Source of the DNA: Kordia jejudonensis
GTDB lineage: Bacteria; Bacteroidota; Bacteroidia; Flavobacteriales; Flavobacteriaceae
Length of the DNA: 64,000 bases
Direction: 5' to 3'
Assembly: GCF_001005315.1 (NCBI RefSeq)
Contig: NZ_LBMG01000001.1
Span: forward strand, 155,588 to 219,587
Shown piece after piece: positions 52,724 through 62,575 of the stretch (position 1 is the stretch's first letter; every line of letters starts with the position of its first letter). Made by a program: the position numbers and the translations under genes. The notes below the pieces were generated by a model that saw only the letters and a program-made list of their open reading frames with translations, did no database searches and had not been told where the DNA came from.

Positions 52724-52747
52724 TAGATTCCTGTCTACACAGGAATT
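52724..52747. repeat. REP-like palindrome
   Basis: TAGATTCCTGTCTACACAGGAATT, same family as 17315; lies upstream of the QueD-like promoter. Confidence 0.7.
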
Positions 52748-52765
52748 AAAAAAGCTAAAATACCC

Positions 52766-52773
52766 TATATTTG
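52766..52773 (+). promoter_or_regulatory. Candidate -7 element (TATATTTG) for the QueD-like gene
   Basis: Exact TAnnTTTG match 20 bp before the ATG at 52794, implying a very short leader. Confidence 0.48.
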
Positions 52774-52793
52774 CGCATTAATTGAAAATGAAA

Positions 52794-53249
52794 ATGAGCA
52801 AAATTCGCATTACAAAGCAATTTAATTTTGAAACTGGTCATGCTTTATATGGGTATGACGGGAAATGTAAAAACGTACACGGACATAGTTATAAACTCTC
52901 TGTAACTGTGATTGGAACGCCTATTACAGACAACAATAACGTAAAATGGGGAATGGTAATTGACTTTAGCGATTTGAAAAAAATCGTGAAAGAAGAAGTC
53001 GTTGATGTATTTGATCATGCAATTGTGTTTAATAAAAATACACCGCACAAATCACTAGCGTTGACCATGCGTGGCGAAGGACACAATGTGATTTTAGCTG
53101 ATTATCAACCAACTAGCGAAAATATGGTCATTGATTTCGCCGCGAAAATTAAAAATAGACTTCCTGAAAGCATTCAACTATTTTCATTACGTCTGCAAGA
53201 AACCGATTCGTCGTGTGCGGAATGGTTTGCAAGTGATAATGAAGTATAA
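52794..53249 (+). CDS. 6-pyruvoyl-tetrahydropterin synthase / 6-carboxy-tetrahydropterin synthase family (QueD-like)
   Basis: In-frame ATG codons lie at 52788 and 52794; I use 52794 (MSKIRITKQFNF). The 151-residue protein has Zn ligands in FETGHALY and VHGHSY, catalytic Cys in GKCKNVHGH, and LQETDSSCAEW near the end. In bacteria the usual role is the queuosine/preQ0 pathway (QueD); folate or biopterin branches are alternatives. Confidence 0.92.
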   Translation: MSKIRITKQFNFETGHALYGYDGKCKNVHGHSYKLSVTVIGTPITDNNNVKWGMVIDFSDLKKIVKEEVVDVFDHAIVFNKNTPHKSLALTMRGEGHNVILADYQPTSENMVIDFAAKIKNRLPESIQLFSLRLQETDSSCAEWFASDNEV

Positions 53250-53356
53250 ATAGCTTCATACTCAACTTGATTGAGTTATCTTTTGATTTAAAACTCAAGT
53301 ATCTTAGAAACAGATTTCCGTCATCACGGGAATAATAGAATTACTATATTTACAAC

Positions 53357-54124
53357 ATGAATATTCCCGAAGGAAAAAAAATATACTTCTCTTCAGACAA
53401 CCATTTAGGCGCACCAACTGCAGAAGCGAGTCTTCCTAGAGAAAAGAAATTTGTAGCTTGGCTAAACGAAATTGAGCACGATGCAGCCGCTATTTTCCTT
53501 CTGGGCGATTTGTTCGATTTTTGGTTCGAATACAAAACCGTTGTTCCCAAAGGATTTGTGCGTACGCTAGGAAAATTAGCAGATTTACGTGATAAAGGCA
53601 TTCCCGTTTATTTTTTTGTTGGAAATCATGATTTATGGATGAATGGCTATTTTGAAAAAGAACTCAACATTCCTGTATACTACAAGCCACAAGAATTTAC
53701 ATTTAACAATACTACTTTTTTTATTGGTCATGGTGACGGATTAGGTCCTGGAGACAAAGGCTATAAACGTATGAAAAAAGTGTTTACAAATCCGTTTTTC
53801 AAATGGTCTTTTCGGTGGTTGCATCCTGATATTGGTATGCGAATTGCCCAATATTTATCTGTAAAAAACAAATTGATTTCAGGAGATGATGATGCCACTT
53901 TTTTAGGAGAAGACAACGAATGGTTAGTACAATATTCTAAAAAAAAGCTGGAAACTAAACACGTTGATTATTTCATCTTCGGACATCGCCATTTGCCATT
54001 AGAAATTGACCTCAACGAAAAAAGTACATATATAAACTTAGGCGATTGGATTCAATATTATACCTATGCAGAATTTGATGGAAAAACCCTTTCATTAAAA
54101 AAATATGAGTTGCCAAATACGTAG
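53357..54124 (+). CDS. lpxH: UDP-2,3-diacylglucosamine diphosphatase (LpxH-type)
   Basis: The 255-residue metallophosphoesterase has FSSDNHLGAP, LGDLFDFWFEY, FVGNHDLWMNG, IGHGDGLGPGDKGYKRMKK and FGHRHLPLEI, giving the conserved metal ligands of LpxH-like enzymes. It would cleave UDP-diacylglucosamine to lipid X in lipid A synthesis. Confidence 0.9.
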   Translation: MNIPEGKKIYFSSDNHLGAPTAEASLPREKKFVAWLNEIEHDAAAIFLLGDLFDFWFEYKTVVPKGFVRTLGKLADLRDKGIPVYFFVGNHDLWMNGYFEKELNIPVYYKPQEFTFNNTTFFIGHGDGLGPGDKGYKRMKKVFTNPFFKWSFRWLHPDIGMRIAQYLSVKNKLISGDDDATFLGEDNEWLVQYSKKKLETKHVDYFIFGHRHLPLEIDLNEKSTYINLGDWIQYYTYAEFDGKTLSLKKYELPNT

Positions 54125-54258
54125 ATTGTTGGTGTGTTTTTAATAGTGTAAAAACATTCATCTAAAAATTATGCGTTTCAACAATATTTTACAACTTTCA
54201 CTAGTGCGTTTCACGAATACGTATGAATTTCATAACTTATACTTTTTTAATACAATTT

Positions 54259-55263
54259 ATGGATTTATCTAACTACATAATAACTGCACTTATCCTACTT
54301 GGGGCATTTATTCTGTTGATGAGCGCAAGCTACACTAAAAAAATATTTAATATTCTTCCAGATAACAAGCTTAAGGCGAACTGGCAAAAGCTGCGTGTAT
54401 TAATGTTGTTATTTTTGGTTGGCTATTTGGCAGTAGCAACTGTCGTTATTTTAGGACAAGTACAACTACTAGCGTTTCTTTCGGGAGTTATCTTTTTTAT
54501 GGGATCACTGTTTGTATTCATTGTAGTTCGCACAGGTTTGGATAGTTTTACCAAGCTAAAAGAACTCAATCAAAATCTAGATGATACAGAATTAAAAAAC
54601 AAAGAACTTGAAGAATTTGCTTATATAACTTCGCACGATTTAAAAACACCATTACGAGGTATTTCGAGCTTGGCTTCGTTTATAAAAGAAGATTTAGAAG
54701 CTGGCGAAACCGAAGAAGTACATGTGCATATTAATACGATGCAAGAACGCGTAAAACGTCTTGAAAATTTGATTAATGGAATTTTGAATTATTCTAAAAT
54801 TGGAAAAATAAACTTAGAATCTATTGATTTACAAGAAATTACACAAGAAGAATTCAACAATTATCGCGATACAGTCAATGTAAAGTTGACCATAAAAGAT
54901 ACGTTGCCTGTGGTGGAAGGAGACAGAATTCAGGTATCACAAGTACTTTCCAACTTGATTAGTAACGCGGTAAAATACAATGATAAAGAAGTGTGTGAAA
55001 TTGTCGTTTCTAGCATCGAAAAATCTACATTTTATGAACTTATCATTAAAGATAACGGACCTGGTATTTTACCTAAATACCATCGAAAAATCTTTGATGT
55101 ATTTCAAACACTCAGTGAAAAAGATACCTATGAAAGTACTGGAATTGGTCTTTCTATTGTGAAAAAAATAATAGAAAAACATGAAGGAACTATTCGCGTA
55201 GAATCTGACGGAAAACTTGGTTCAAAATTCATCATTTCCTATCCTAAAAAATTGAATCGATAG
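54259..55263 (+). CDS. Membrane sensor histidine kinase
   Basis: The ATG at 54259 is preferred (MDLSNYIITALILLGAF); an in-frame ATG at 54223 would add 12 residues. Three hydrophobic segments in the first ~105 residues, then a coiled coil, H-box FAYITSHDLKTPLRG, N-box NLISNAVKYND, G1 IKDNGPGI, and G2 TGIGLSIVKK. No recognisable extracellular sensor domain: the signal may be membrane-related. No adjacent response regulator; an orphan receiver is at 63533. Confidence 0.93.
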   Translation: MDLSNYIITALILLGAFILLMSASYTKKIFNILPDNKLKANWQKLRVLMLLFLVGYLAVATVVILGQVQLLAFLSGVIFFMGSLFVFIVVRTGLDSFTKLKELNQNLDDTELKNKELEEFAYITSHDLKTPLRGISSLASFIKEDLEAGETEEVHVHINTMQERVKRLENLINGILNYSKIGKINLESIDLQEITQEEFNNYRDTVNVKLTIKDTLPVVEGDRIQVSQVLSNLISNAVKYNDKEVCEIVVSSIEKSTFYELIIKDNGPGILPKYHRKIFDVFQTLSEKDTYESTGIGLSIVKKIIEKHEGTIRVESDGKLGSKFIISYPKKLNR

Positions 55264-55319
55264 TTTGTTTAGCCACTTGAATTTTTAGCAAAATCATCTC
55301 AGTGACAAAATTGAAAAAA

Positions 55320-55673
55320 TTAATTCTTGCAAATCTCTGATAAGTAATTATTTAGATTGATTTGGAACAACGTACCTTCAATCAAATCTGAAATCGTTTT
55401 CAACTCTTGTTCAGAAACTGCCAAATCTACCATTGAAGCTGGTGTTTTTAGTAGAATAGATCTACAATTGCCTTTCGCTTTGCAATCATCACAACAACCG
55501 CGTGCAACAGCTTGTTTAATAAATTTGGAGAAATTTTCGATCTCTTGAATCGTCAAATAAAATCCTGTATCTCTAAAAATTACTTGAAACTTCGGATGGT
55601 TACGCTCCACATCTTTTTTCCACTGAAATGCAATGCCAATATCGTTGTAATAAATTCTATGTATATCACTCAT
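55320..55673 (-). CDS. Small flavobacterial protein of unknown function with Cys cluster
   Basis: 117 residues, N-terminal MSDIHRIYYNDIGIAFQWKK, a helical middle, and a cluster RGCCDDCKAKGNC (residues ~58-70) that could bind a metal. Conserved-looking but not assigned to a family with certainty. It faces the histidine kinase gene tail-to-tail and the MFS gene is 62 bp upstream. Confidence 0.75.
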   Translation of the reverse strand: MSDIHRIYYNDIGIAFQWKKDVERNHPKFQVIFRDTGFYLTIQEIENFSKFIKQAVARGCCDDCKAKGNCRSILLKTPASMVDLAVSEQELKTISDLIEGTLFQINLNNYLSEICKN

Positions 55674-55735
55674 AATTCTTCTAATTGAGAATTCAAATAT
55701 ACAACTATTTATAATTAGTCTAAATAAATTTATTG

Positions 55736-57010
55736 TTAAGATTCTTCTTTACCATGAGCTTTCATATCTTCGGTTAAGTCCAAATTTCGAAGTGATGTAT
55801 TGAAAAAACCAGTGGCAAATACAGTTACTAATGTCATGATACCACCAAAAACCACTGCAGGTACTACACCCATTAATTTTGCAGTTGCGCCACTTTCAAA
55901 AGCACCTAATTCATTGGATGAACCAACAAATATTGAGTTTACAGAAGCTACACGTCCACGCATTTCGTCAGGTGTTCTGAGTTGTAAAATTGTTTGACGA
56001 ATCACCATTGAAACACCATCTACCAAACCACTTACAAAAAGTGCTAAGAGTGAAATCCAAAAGGTAGTTGACAATCCAAAAACAATAATACACAAACCAA
56101 ATATAAAGATAGATGCGAGTAATTTCATTCCTGCATTTTTAGTCACTGGAATATACGCTGTGATTAACATGGTTACTAAGGCGCCAATGGAAGTTGCTGC
56201 ACTTAAGAGTCCAAAACCAAATGAGCCGACATTTAGTATACTTTTTGCAAAAATAGGTAACAACGCTACAGCTCCACCTAACAATACAGCAATCATATCT
56301 AAGGTTAATGCGCCTAATATTACTTTTTCATTTTTCACAAAATTGATTCCTTCTTTTAAGCTTTTCCAAACGTTTTCGCCTATTTTTGGATTCATAATTG
56401 GCTTCTTAGGAATCAACATGAGCAATCCTAATGAAAAAACTACAAACACAAACACGATAGACAATGAAACTTGCTCGCCAAACCAATAAATTGCCAAACC
56501 GCCAAATGTTTTTCCTAATATTCCAGAAGCTTGCCAAGTAGAACTACTCCAAGTAGCCGCGTTTGGATATGTTTTTTTGGGAACAATCAAGGCTATCAAT
56601 GAAAAGATAACGGGTCCGAAAAATGAACGCAAAATGCCTCCGAAAAATATTAATCCGTAAATACTGTATAATATTGAGTTTTGTGACCAATTTCCAGTAA
56701 TTTCAGGTGTTGCGACCAAAAACAATCCTAAACTCATTAAGGAGAATAAGACAATACAAATGGCTAATAAATTTCGTTTTTCACGCTGATCTACAATATG
56801 TCCCGCAAATAACGCCATTCCAACAGCAGGAATTACTTCCATCAATCCAACCAAACCAAGCGACCAAGGATCATCATTGGTAATTTCACTGATAAGCCAC
56901 AATATGACAATGAATTGCATGGACCAACCAAATACTAAAAAGAATCTAACCAATAGAAAGATATTAAATTCTTTGAATCGTAAAGCTTCGTATGGATCTT
57001 GTTTTTGCAC
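55736..57010 (-). CDS. MFS transporter
   Basis: The 424-residue protein has about 12 membrane segments, and MFS loop residues in GHIVDQREKRNL (residues ~55-66) and VDGVSMVIRQTILQLRTPDEMRGRVASV (about 330-357), typical of the MFS_3/enterobactin-exporter-like branch. Substrate unknown. Confidence 0.9.
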   Translation of the reverse strand: MQKQDPYEALRFKEFNIFLLVRFFLVFGWSMQFIVILWLISEITNDDPWSLGLVGLMEVIPAVGMALFAGHIVDQREKRNLLAICIVLFSLMSLGLFLVATPEITGNWSQNSILYSIYGLIFFGGILRSFFGPVIFSLIALIVPKKTYPNAATWSSSTWQASGILGKTFGGLAIYWFGEQVSLSIVFVFVVFSLGLLMLIPKKPIMNPKIGENVWKSLKEGINFVKNEKVILGALTLDMIAVLLGGAVALLPIFAKSILNVGSFGFGLLSAATSIGALVTMLITAYIPVTKNAGMKLLASIFIFGLCIIVFGLSTTFWISLLALFVSGLVDGVSMVIRQTILQLRTPDEMRGRVASVNSIFVGSSNELGAFESGATAKLMGVVPAVVFGGIMTLVTVFATGFFNTSLRNLDLTEDMKAHGKEES

Positions 57011-57091
57011 GTATTGGAATTTCGTTTCAAAAATACGTTATTCAAAACACAATTCATCACAGGAAAACGAAAGATTCCAACGTTTTCTATA

Positions 57092-59167
57092 TTACTTTTT
57101 TAGAAAACTGATAGCCGTTCCGCCACCAGCTGCCAATTGTAATGTAAGTTTTGTTTCCGAAGTTACGTCCATTGTTTCAATGTCAATTGCAGTTGGATTG
57201 TCGTCCCAATGTGCATCTTTTGCATCTTTATAAATGGTAGCTGTGTAAGTTGTATTTGGCAGTAAAAAATCTAACGAAACTTCCAAATTACGAGCATTTT
57301 CATCGGTAATACTTCCCAAAAACCAATTGCCCGTTTGGCGTTCTTCGCGTGCAATCGTTACAAAATCGCCAACTTCTCCATTGAGTACTTTGGTTTGTTT
57401 CCAATCGACACCAACATCTTTGATAAATTGCAATGCAGGATTTCCTTCGTAATTTTCTATCAAATCCGCCGCCATTTGTATCGGACTGTAAATGACCACA
57501 TACAACGCTAATTGTTGTGCAATAGTCGTATTCACTTGATTGTTTTCCTTGTAAGGAGAAAGTTTAATGTTGAAAATTCCTGGCGTATAATCTATCGGTC
57601 CAGCTAACATACGTGTAAATGCTACAATTGGTAAATGTTCTGGAGGATTTCCGCCATCGGCTGCCCACGCGTTAAATTCTTGTCCGCGCAAACCTTCACG
57701 CGAAATGATATTTGGATAGGTTCTACGCAAACCTGTCGCTTTGATCGGCTCATGCGCATTTACAGCAACTTCATACTCAATTGCTTTGAATACTGCATTG
57801 TTGTAATGATTTACCATCCATTGTCCGTGATGATATTCTCCTTTCGGAATAATTTTTCCAACATAACCCGATTTTACCGAATGAATTCCCAAATCTTGCA
57901 TGAGTTTATAGGCTTTGTCCATCTGTCTGTCATACGTGCCAATTGCCGCAGACGTTTCATGATGCATGATAATTTCTACACCTTTTTCTTTGGCATAACG
58001 CACTACTTCTTGCAAATCGTAATCGTCATATGGTGTGATAAAATCAAAAACACCTTCTCGATCTTCAAAACCAATCCAATGTTCCCAACCTGTATTCCAG
58101 CCTTCTACCAAGACGCCTTTGATGTTGTTTTTTGCTGAAAAATCTATGAAGGCTTTGGCATTTTCTGTCGTTGCGCCATGTTTTCCTGCTGCTTTGTCCC
58201 AAGATGATTTTCCTAAGTGCATTTCCCACCAAATTCCTGTGTATTTCATTGGCGTAAACCATGAAATGTCGTCAATTTTAGAAGGTTCATTTAGGTTGAC
58301 AATGAGTTTAGAATCGATTAATTCGGTTGCTTTTTCTGCAATTTGAATCGTACGCCAAGGTGTGGTAAATGGTGTGGTTCGTTTTACTTTATAATCGTTT
58401 CGTTCTGAACCGACCAATTCACTTTGAAACGATATGTTTTCCGTATCTACTTTTAAAGTCATTCCTGAATAATCCAACAATGCTGCTTCGTGAATACTTA
58501 TGTGTAAACCGCCTTCTGCTCGCATCGTTACTGGCGTATTAACGGCATTTTCTGGAATGTAGGTTTGTGCCAAACTCCCATGATTTGCTTTGCTGAGTGC
58601 ATCAATTTCAGATACTTTTGAAGTGGTGTACAAATGTTCATAAATATCCCAATCTCCAGGAATCCACCAAGTTGTATGATCGTCTGTCAATTGAAATTGT
58701 GTATGTTCATCTGTGATAAAAACTTCTTTCAAATGTTCTTGCTCAGGGAATTCATATCGGAAACCAATTCCATCATTATATACTTTAAAAACTATGTTTA
58801 ATTTTCGTTCTAACGAATCTTTTTCTTGCAGTTCAACTTTTAGTTCATTGTACTGATTTCGAACAGTTTCTTGTTCGCCCCAAGGCATATTCCACGTTTC
58901 GTCAACTGATTTTGTGTCTACATTTACAATTTTAAAATTATCAAGTAAAGAAGGCGCATTTTTCAACTCAAAACCCAAAGACGAACTATCAATAACGACA
59001 CTGACGCCTTTTAAAATTATGTATGATGGTTTTCCTTCATCTGTTAATAGAAAATTGACCAATAAGGTGTCATTCGGAGAAGAAATAGCAACATTTTTTC
59101 GGTTTTTAGTACACGAACAAAGACAAAAAATTCCTAGAATTAATAGCGTTTTGAAGATGGTTTTCAT
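57092..59167 (-). CDS. Glycoside hydrolase family 97 lipoprotein
   Basis: The ATG at 59167 gives a lipoprotein signal (MKTIFKTLLILGIFCLCSC); a longer reading from 59209 is unlikely. The 691-residue protein has the GH97 N-terminal beta-sandwich, a (beta/alpha)8 core with FTPMKYTGIWWEMHLG, VLVEGWNTGWEHW, and the late acidic block AHEPIKATGLRRTYPNIISREGLRGQEFNAW, and a C-terminal beta domain. GH97 enzymes are alpha-glucosidases or alpha-galactosidases typical of Bacteroidota. Outer-membrane or periplasmic location likely. No SusCD pair is adjacent. Confidence 0.92.
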   Translation of the reverse strand: MKTIFKTLLILGIFCLCSCTKNRKNVAISSPNDTLLVNFLLTDEGKPSYIILKGVSVVIDSSSLGFELKNAPSLLDNFKIVNVDTKSVDETWNMPWGEQETVRNQYNELKVELQEKDSLERKLNIVFKVYNDGIGFRYEFPEQEHLKEVFITDEHTQFQLTDDHTTWWIPGDWDIYEHLYTTSKVSEIDALSKANHGSLAQTYIPENAVNTPVTMRAEGGLHISIHEAALLDYSGMTLKVDTENISFQSELVGSERNDYKVKRTTPFTTPWRTIQIAEKATELIDSKLIVNLNEPSKIDDISWFTPMKYTGIWWEMHLGKSSWDKAAGKHGATTENAKAFIDFSAKNNIKGVLVEGWNTGWEHWIGFEDREGVFDFITPYDDYDLQEVVRYAKEKGVEIIMHHETSAAIGTYDRQMDKAYKLMQDLGIHSVKSGYVGKIIPKGEYHHGQWMVNHYNNAVFKAIEYEVAVNAHEPIKATGLRRTYPNIISREGLRGQEFNAWAADGGNPPEHLPIVAFTRMLAGPIDYTPGIFNIKLSPYKENNQVNTTIAQQLALYVVIYSPIQMAADLIENYEGNPALQFIKDVGVDWKQTKVLNGEVGDFVTIAREERQTGNWFLGSITDENARNLEVSLDFLLPNTTYTATIYKDAKDAHWDDNPTAIDIETMDVTSETKLTLQLAAGGGTAISFLKK

Positions 59168-59555
59168 GATGATTGCAATTGATTTCGTTTTAAAAGTACT
59201 ATTTTCCATTTGAAAAATAAGGCGACATCGTTTTCGTGTTGATAAGTTGTGTTTAAAGAGTCAAGAATCTAGCGCGAATTTACAAAACCTGTTAGGTACC
59301 GTCATTCCTTACTTGATTAGGAATCTTACATCAATTGTTTTTCCTAAATTCTGAGATGCTGAATCAAGTTCAGCATGACGACGATATTCAGATTGATCAG
59401 TTTTCAATACAATGAACTGCTATATAAAGTATTACTATAACAAAATTGATTCGTTTACAAAATCACAAATCATTTGAAAATGAGTTTTTTATAAAACAAA
59501 ACTTTCCTTAGAAACCAATTTTCAAATCAACGCATTTTCAAATCATCAAATTAAG
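59168..59555. other. 388-bp intergenic region with REP-like palindromes
   Basis: No gene recognised. GATGCTGAATCAAGTTCAGCATGAC at 59355-59379 is a strong palindrome, and TCATTCC-TTACTTGATTAGGAATC (about 59301-59324) a weaker one. TCTAGCGCGA (about 59266) recalls the AGCTAGCG-type repeat. Confidence 0.7.
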
Positions 59556-61244
59556 CTACCGAATATCTCGCAATCGCAATTGTAGCGTGGTTTGTCCGTT
59601 CCAGACGTTTTCATCAATAGAAAAAACGGCATCAAATGGTTTTTTGTTTTTCACTTTGGAAATTTTATCGCCCAAGTTGAATCCGATTCCTGAAATTGGT
59701 TTCGATCGACGTTGTACAGCACTTATTTTTAAATGATCTTTTTCGGCTCCGACACATTTTGCCCAACCTGAATCTTGTAATTGTGTACTCATGAATATCG
59801 GACTCATGTTTTGTGGTCCAAATGGCGCAAATTGTTTGAGAATACGATAGAATTTTGGCGTAATTTCTTTGAGTTCGATTTCTTTATCAATCAAGATTTC
59901 TGGTGTGAGCAAGGTGTTATCAATTGTATTTTTCACAACTTCTTCAAACGCATCTTTAAATGCTTGATAGTTTTCTTCTTTTAAGGTTAATCCTGCTGCA
60001 TATTTGTGTCCACCAAATTGAATGATGTGTTCTTTGCATTGTTCTAAAGCGTTATATACATCAAAACCCTTTACAGATCTGGCGGAAGCCGCTAATTTAT
60101 CGCCACTTTTCGTAAATACTAAGGTTGGACGATAATAGGTTTCTATCAATCGAGAAGCAACAATTCCGATGACACCTTTGTGCCAATGTTCATCGTAAAC
60201 TACTGTCGTAAAACGTTCTTGTTCTTCTAATTTTTCAATTTGAAGAAAAGCTTCTTTGGTAATTTCTTGGTCCAAACTTCTTCGCTCTAGATTGAATTCT
60301 TCAATGCCAGCCGCATATTGTTTGGCAACTTCTAAATCGTCTTCCGTTAGTAAATCTACCGCATGCAATCCTTGACTGATTCTACCAGCAGCGTTGATTC
60401 GTGGCGCTACCACAAAAACGACATCTGTAATGGTTAGTATCTCTTTTTTTAGTTGATTGATGATCGCTTTGATTCCTGCTCTTGGCGCCGAATTGATGAC
60501 GTGCATTCCAAAATGAGCAAGGACTCTGTTTTCGCCTGTAATTGGTACAATATCTGCTGCAATTGCGGTAGCCACTAAATCTAAATATGGAAACAAATCT
60601 GTGACGGTTTGTCCTCTTTTGGAGCCTAATGCCTGAATGAGTTTGAAACCAACGCCACAACCGCATAGTTCGTCGTACGGATAGTTGCAATCGTCTCGTT
60701 TTGGATCTAAAACGGCAACTGCTTTTGGCAATTCGTTTCCTGGTCGGTGATGATCGCAAATGATGATATCAATCCCTTTTTCAGTGGCATATGCAACTTT
60801 ATCGATGGCTTTTATGCCACAATCGAGTGTGATGATGAGTGAAATATCGTTGTCGGAAGCATAATCAATTCCTTGAAACGACAAGCCATAACCTTCTTCA
60901 TAACGATCTGGAATATAGGTTGCGATGTTTGGATAGATTGTTTGAAGGTACGAAGAAACCAGCGCAACCGAAGTCGTGCCATCTACATCATAATCGCCAT
61001 ATACCATGATATTTTCATCAGTTGCGATGGCTTTATCAATTCTCGCGACAGCAAACTCCATATCTTTCATCAGAAATGGATCGTGAATATCTTCTATGGA
61101 AGGACGAAAAAAGGTTTTTGCTGCTTCATAGGTTTCAATTCCTCGTTGTAATAAAAGTGTCGCAACGACTTCATTGACTTGCAACACTTCCATAAGATGT
61201 TTGAGCTTATGTGCTTCTGGTTTTGGTTTTAATGTCCAACGCAT
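59556..61244 (-). CDS. recJ: Single-stranded-DNA-specific exonuclease RecJ
   Basis: The 562-residue 5'-3' exonuclease has DHH-superfamily motifs YGDYDVDGTTSVAL, TLDCGIK, CDHHRPGNELP, and DHHA1/GGHKYAAGL, followed by an OB-fold C terminus. It functions in recombination and mismatch repair. Single gene; downstream region rich in repeats. Confidence 0.97.
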   Translation of the reverse strand: MRWTLKPKPEAHKLKHLMEVLQVNEVVATLLLQRGIETYEAAKTFFRPSIEDIHDPFLMKDMEFAVARIDKAIATDENIMVYGDYDVDGTTSVALVSSYLQTIYPNIATYIPDRYEEGYGLSFQGIDYASDNDISLIITLDCGIKAIDKVAYATEKGIDIIICDHHRPGNELPKAVAVLDPKRDDCNYPYDELCGCGVGFKLIQALGSKRGQTVTDLFPYLDLVATAIAADIVPITGENRVLAHFGMHVINSAPRAGIKAIINQLKKEILTITDVVFVVAPRINAAGRISQGLHAVDLLTEDDLEVAKQYAAGIEEFNLERRSLDQEITKEAFLQIEKLEEQERFTTVVYDEHWHKGVIGIVASRLIETYYRPTLVFTKSGDKLAASARSVKGFDVYNALEQCKEHIIQFGGHKYAAGLTLKEENYQAFKDAFEEVVKNTIDNTLLTPEILIDKEIELKEITPKFYRILKQFAPFGPQNMSPIFMSTQLQDSGWAKCVGAEKDHLKISAVQRRSKPISGIGFNLGDKISKVKNKKPFDAVFSIDENVWNGQTTLQLRLRDIR

Positions 61245-61417
61245 GTTTTTTCTTGTTTAGATTTTAATGTATTTTTTCGTTTCAACGTACATTTTGATAT
61301 GATTTTTCTATACTATCAATTACAGTGAATTTTTTTTCATTTAAAATCACTTGCAACGAACTTTCGTTGTGTATCAAAATCTAATTTTAGTATTCTACAA
61401 ATTATTACTTGTAAGCA

Positions 61418-61567
61418 CTTCTCGATACTATTTTCTGTCCATTTCGACTGCGCTCAATGTGACAGAAAATCACTCGAAGTGACGTTTTTAAGTTATCCAT
61501 GTCCATTTCGTCTCATAACGTCTGATCGAGTGAAAACTCAAAGAGTTTTTGTATCGAGATCTACTCG
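61418..61567. repeat. 150-bp repeat, left copy (overlaps 3' end of the GIY-YIG gene)
   Basis: CTTCTCGATAC start and GTATCGAGATCTACTCG end form terminal inverted repeats; interior includes GACAGAAAATCACTCGAAGTGACG and CCATTTCG repeats. Same orientation as 61891-62041. The stop codon of the nuclease lies inside the terminal arm. 61245-61417 holds nothing recognised. Confidence 0.85.
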
Positions 61568-61860
61568 TTTACTCTAAATTTCTTTTTTGCTAAATTAGGT
61601 AAAGCATCATATTCATCATTAATTAACGCTTGTTTTTTGACGCGTGACCATTTTTTAATTTGTTTCTCCATAGCTATTGCCATAGTAATATCTGTAAACG
61701 AAGCATAAAAAACTAATGATACTGGTCTACGTAAATACGTGTAACAGCTTTTATAAAATCCTCTTTTATGTTGCTCCAAACGTTTTTCAAGATTTGAAGT
61801 TACACCTGTGTAAAAAGAATTGTCTTTACATTTTAAAATGTATACATATGATAATTTCAT
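61561..61860 (-). CDS. GIY-YIG nuclease (UPF0213/YhbQ-like)
   Basis: The 99-residue single-domain protein begins MKLSYVYILKCKDNSFYTGVTSNLEKRLEQH, with YVYI and YTG standing for GIY-YIG, catalytic Arg, and Glu in AIAMEKQIKKWSR. Such proteins are small nucleases of uncertain role that occur in several copies in Bacteroidota genomes. It is bracketed by two 150-bp direct repeats, and one repeat supplies its stop codon. Confidence 0.92.
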   Translation of the reverse strand: MKLSYVYILKCKDNSFYTGVTSNLEKRLEQHKRGFYKSCYTYLRRPVSLVFYASFTDITMAIAMEKQIKKWSRVKKQALINDEYDALPNLAKKKFRVNE

Positions 61861-61890
61861 TTTCCTAATTTAAGTGATCGTTTCAAAGTA

Positions 61891-62041
61891 CTTCTCGATA
61901 CAATTTTCTATCCATTTCGGCTGCGCTCAATGTGACAGAAAATCACTCGAAGTGACGTATTGAGTTCTTTATATCCATTTCGTTTCATACGTCTGATCGA
62001 GTGGAAAATGTGATAACATTTTTTGTATCGAGATCTACTTG
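61891..62041. repeat. 150-bp repeat, right copy
   Basis: Direct repeat of 61418-61567 with scattered substitutions. A partial third copy is at about 62064-62115 (AAAGTACTTCTCGATA, CACTCGAAGTGACG), an inverted fragment at 24151. Confidence 0.85.
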
Positions 62042-62152
62042 TTTTCTCAAAGCTTATTTCTGCTTCAAAGTACTTCTCGATATAAATTTGTTGCACAAAT
62101 TCACTCGAAGTGACGACTTATGATTAAATACTGAGGAAAATTATACTACGAA

Positions 62153-62575
62153 TTAAGAACTGTGAAAATACGTATTGGTTTTCACTTTTGCAAAACGACG
62201 GAACATTTCCATCACGCCACAATAAGTTTCAACCGATAAATCTACTGCTTTTTGAATCTTTTTTTCTTCCAAATCAGTTCCATAAAAGTGATAATCTAAG
62301 GTTACCGTATGATAGTATTTTGGATGTTCATCTGTCAATTCGCCTACGACTTCCATTTTAAATTCATCTACAGAAACTTTCATTTTATTCATGATAGAAA
62401 CTACATCCAAACCTGAGCAACCTGCCAAGGAAGATAACATCATTGCTTTTGGTCCTAATCCTTCATTATTTCCACCATTTTCAGGAGAAGTATCCATTAA
62501 AACCGTTTGTCCGCTTGGATTGTCAGATTCAAACAACATATTTCCTTTCCATTGCGTTGTAATTTTATGTGCCAT
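62153..62575 (-). CDS. OsmC/Ohr family peroxiredoxin-like protein
   Basis: The 140-residue protein has the two redox Cys in SSLAGCSGLDVV and SVETYCGVMEMFRRFAK, and QWKGNMLFESDN at its N terminus. OsmC proteins reduce organic hydroperoxides. It is divergent from a CMD/AhpD-like gene, another thiol-dependent family, over a 147-bp gap. Its leader resembles E1 block (62583-62630). Confidence 0.93.
   Translation of the reverse strand: MAHKITTQWKGNMLFESDNPSGQTVLMDTSPENGGNNEGLGPKAMMLSSLAGCSGLDVVSIMNKMKVSVDEFKMEVVGELTDEHPKYYHTVTLDYHFYGTDLEEKKIQKAVDLSVETYCGVMEMFRRFAKVKTNTYFHSS

Noticed and set aside
61561..61860. Homing endonuclease inside an intron or intein
   Set aside because: It is a free-standing single-domain protein with its own start, and no interrupted gene surrounds it.
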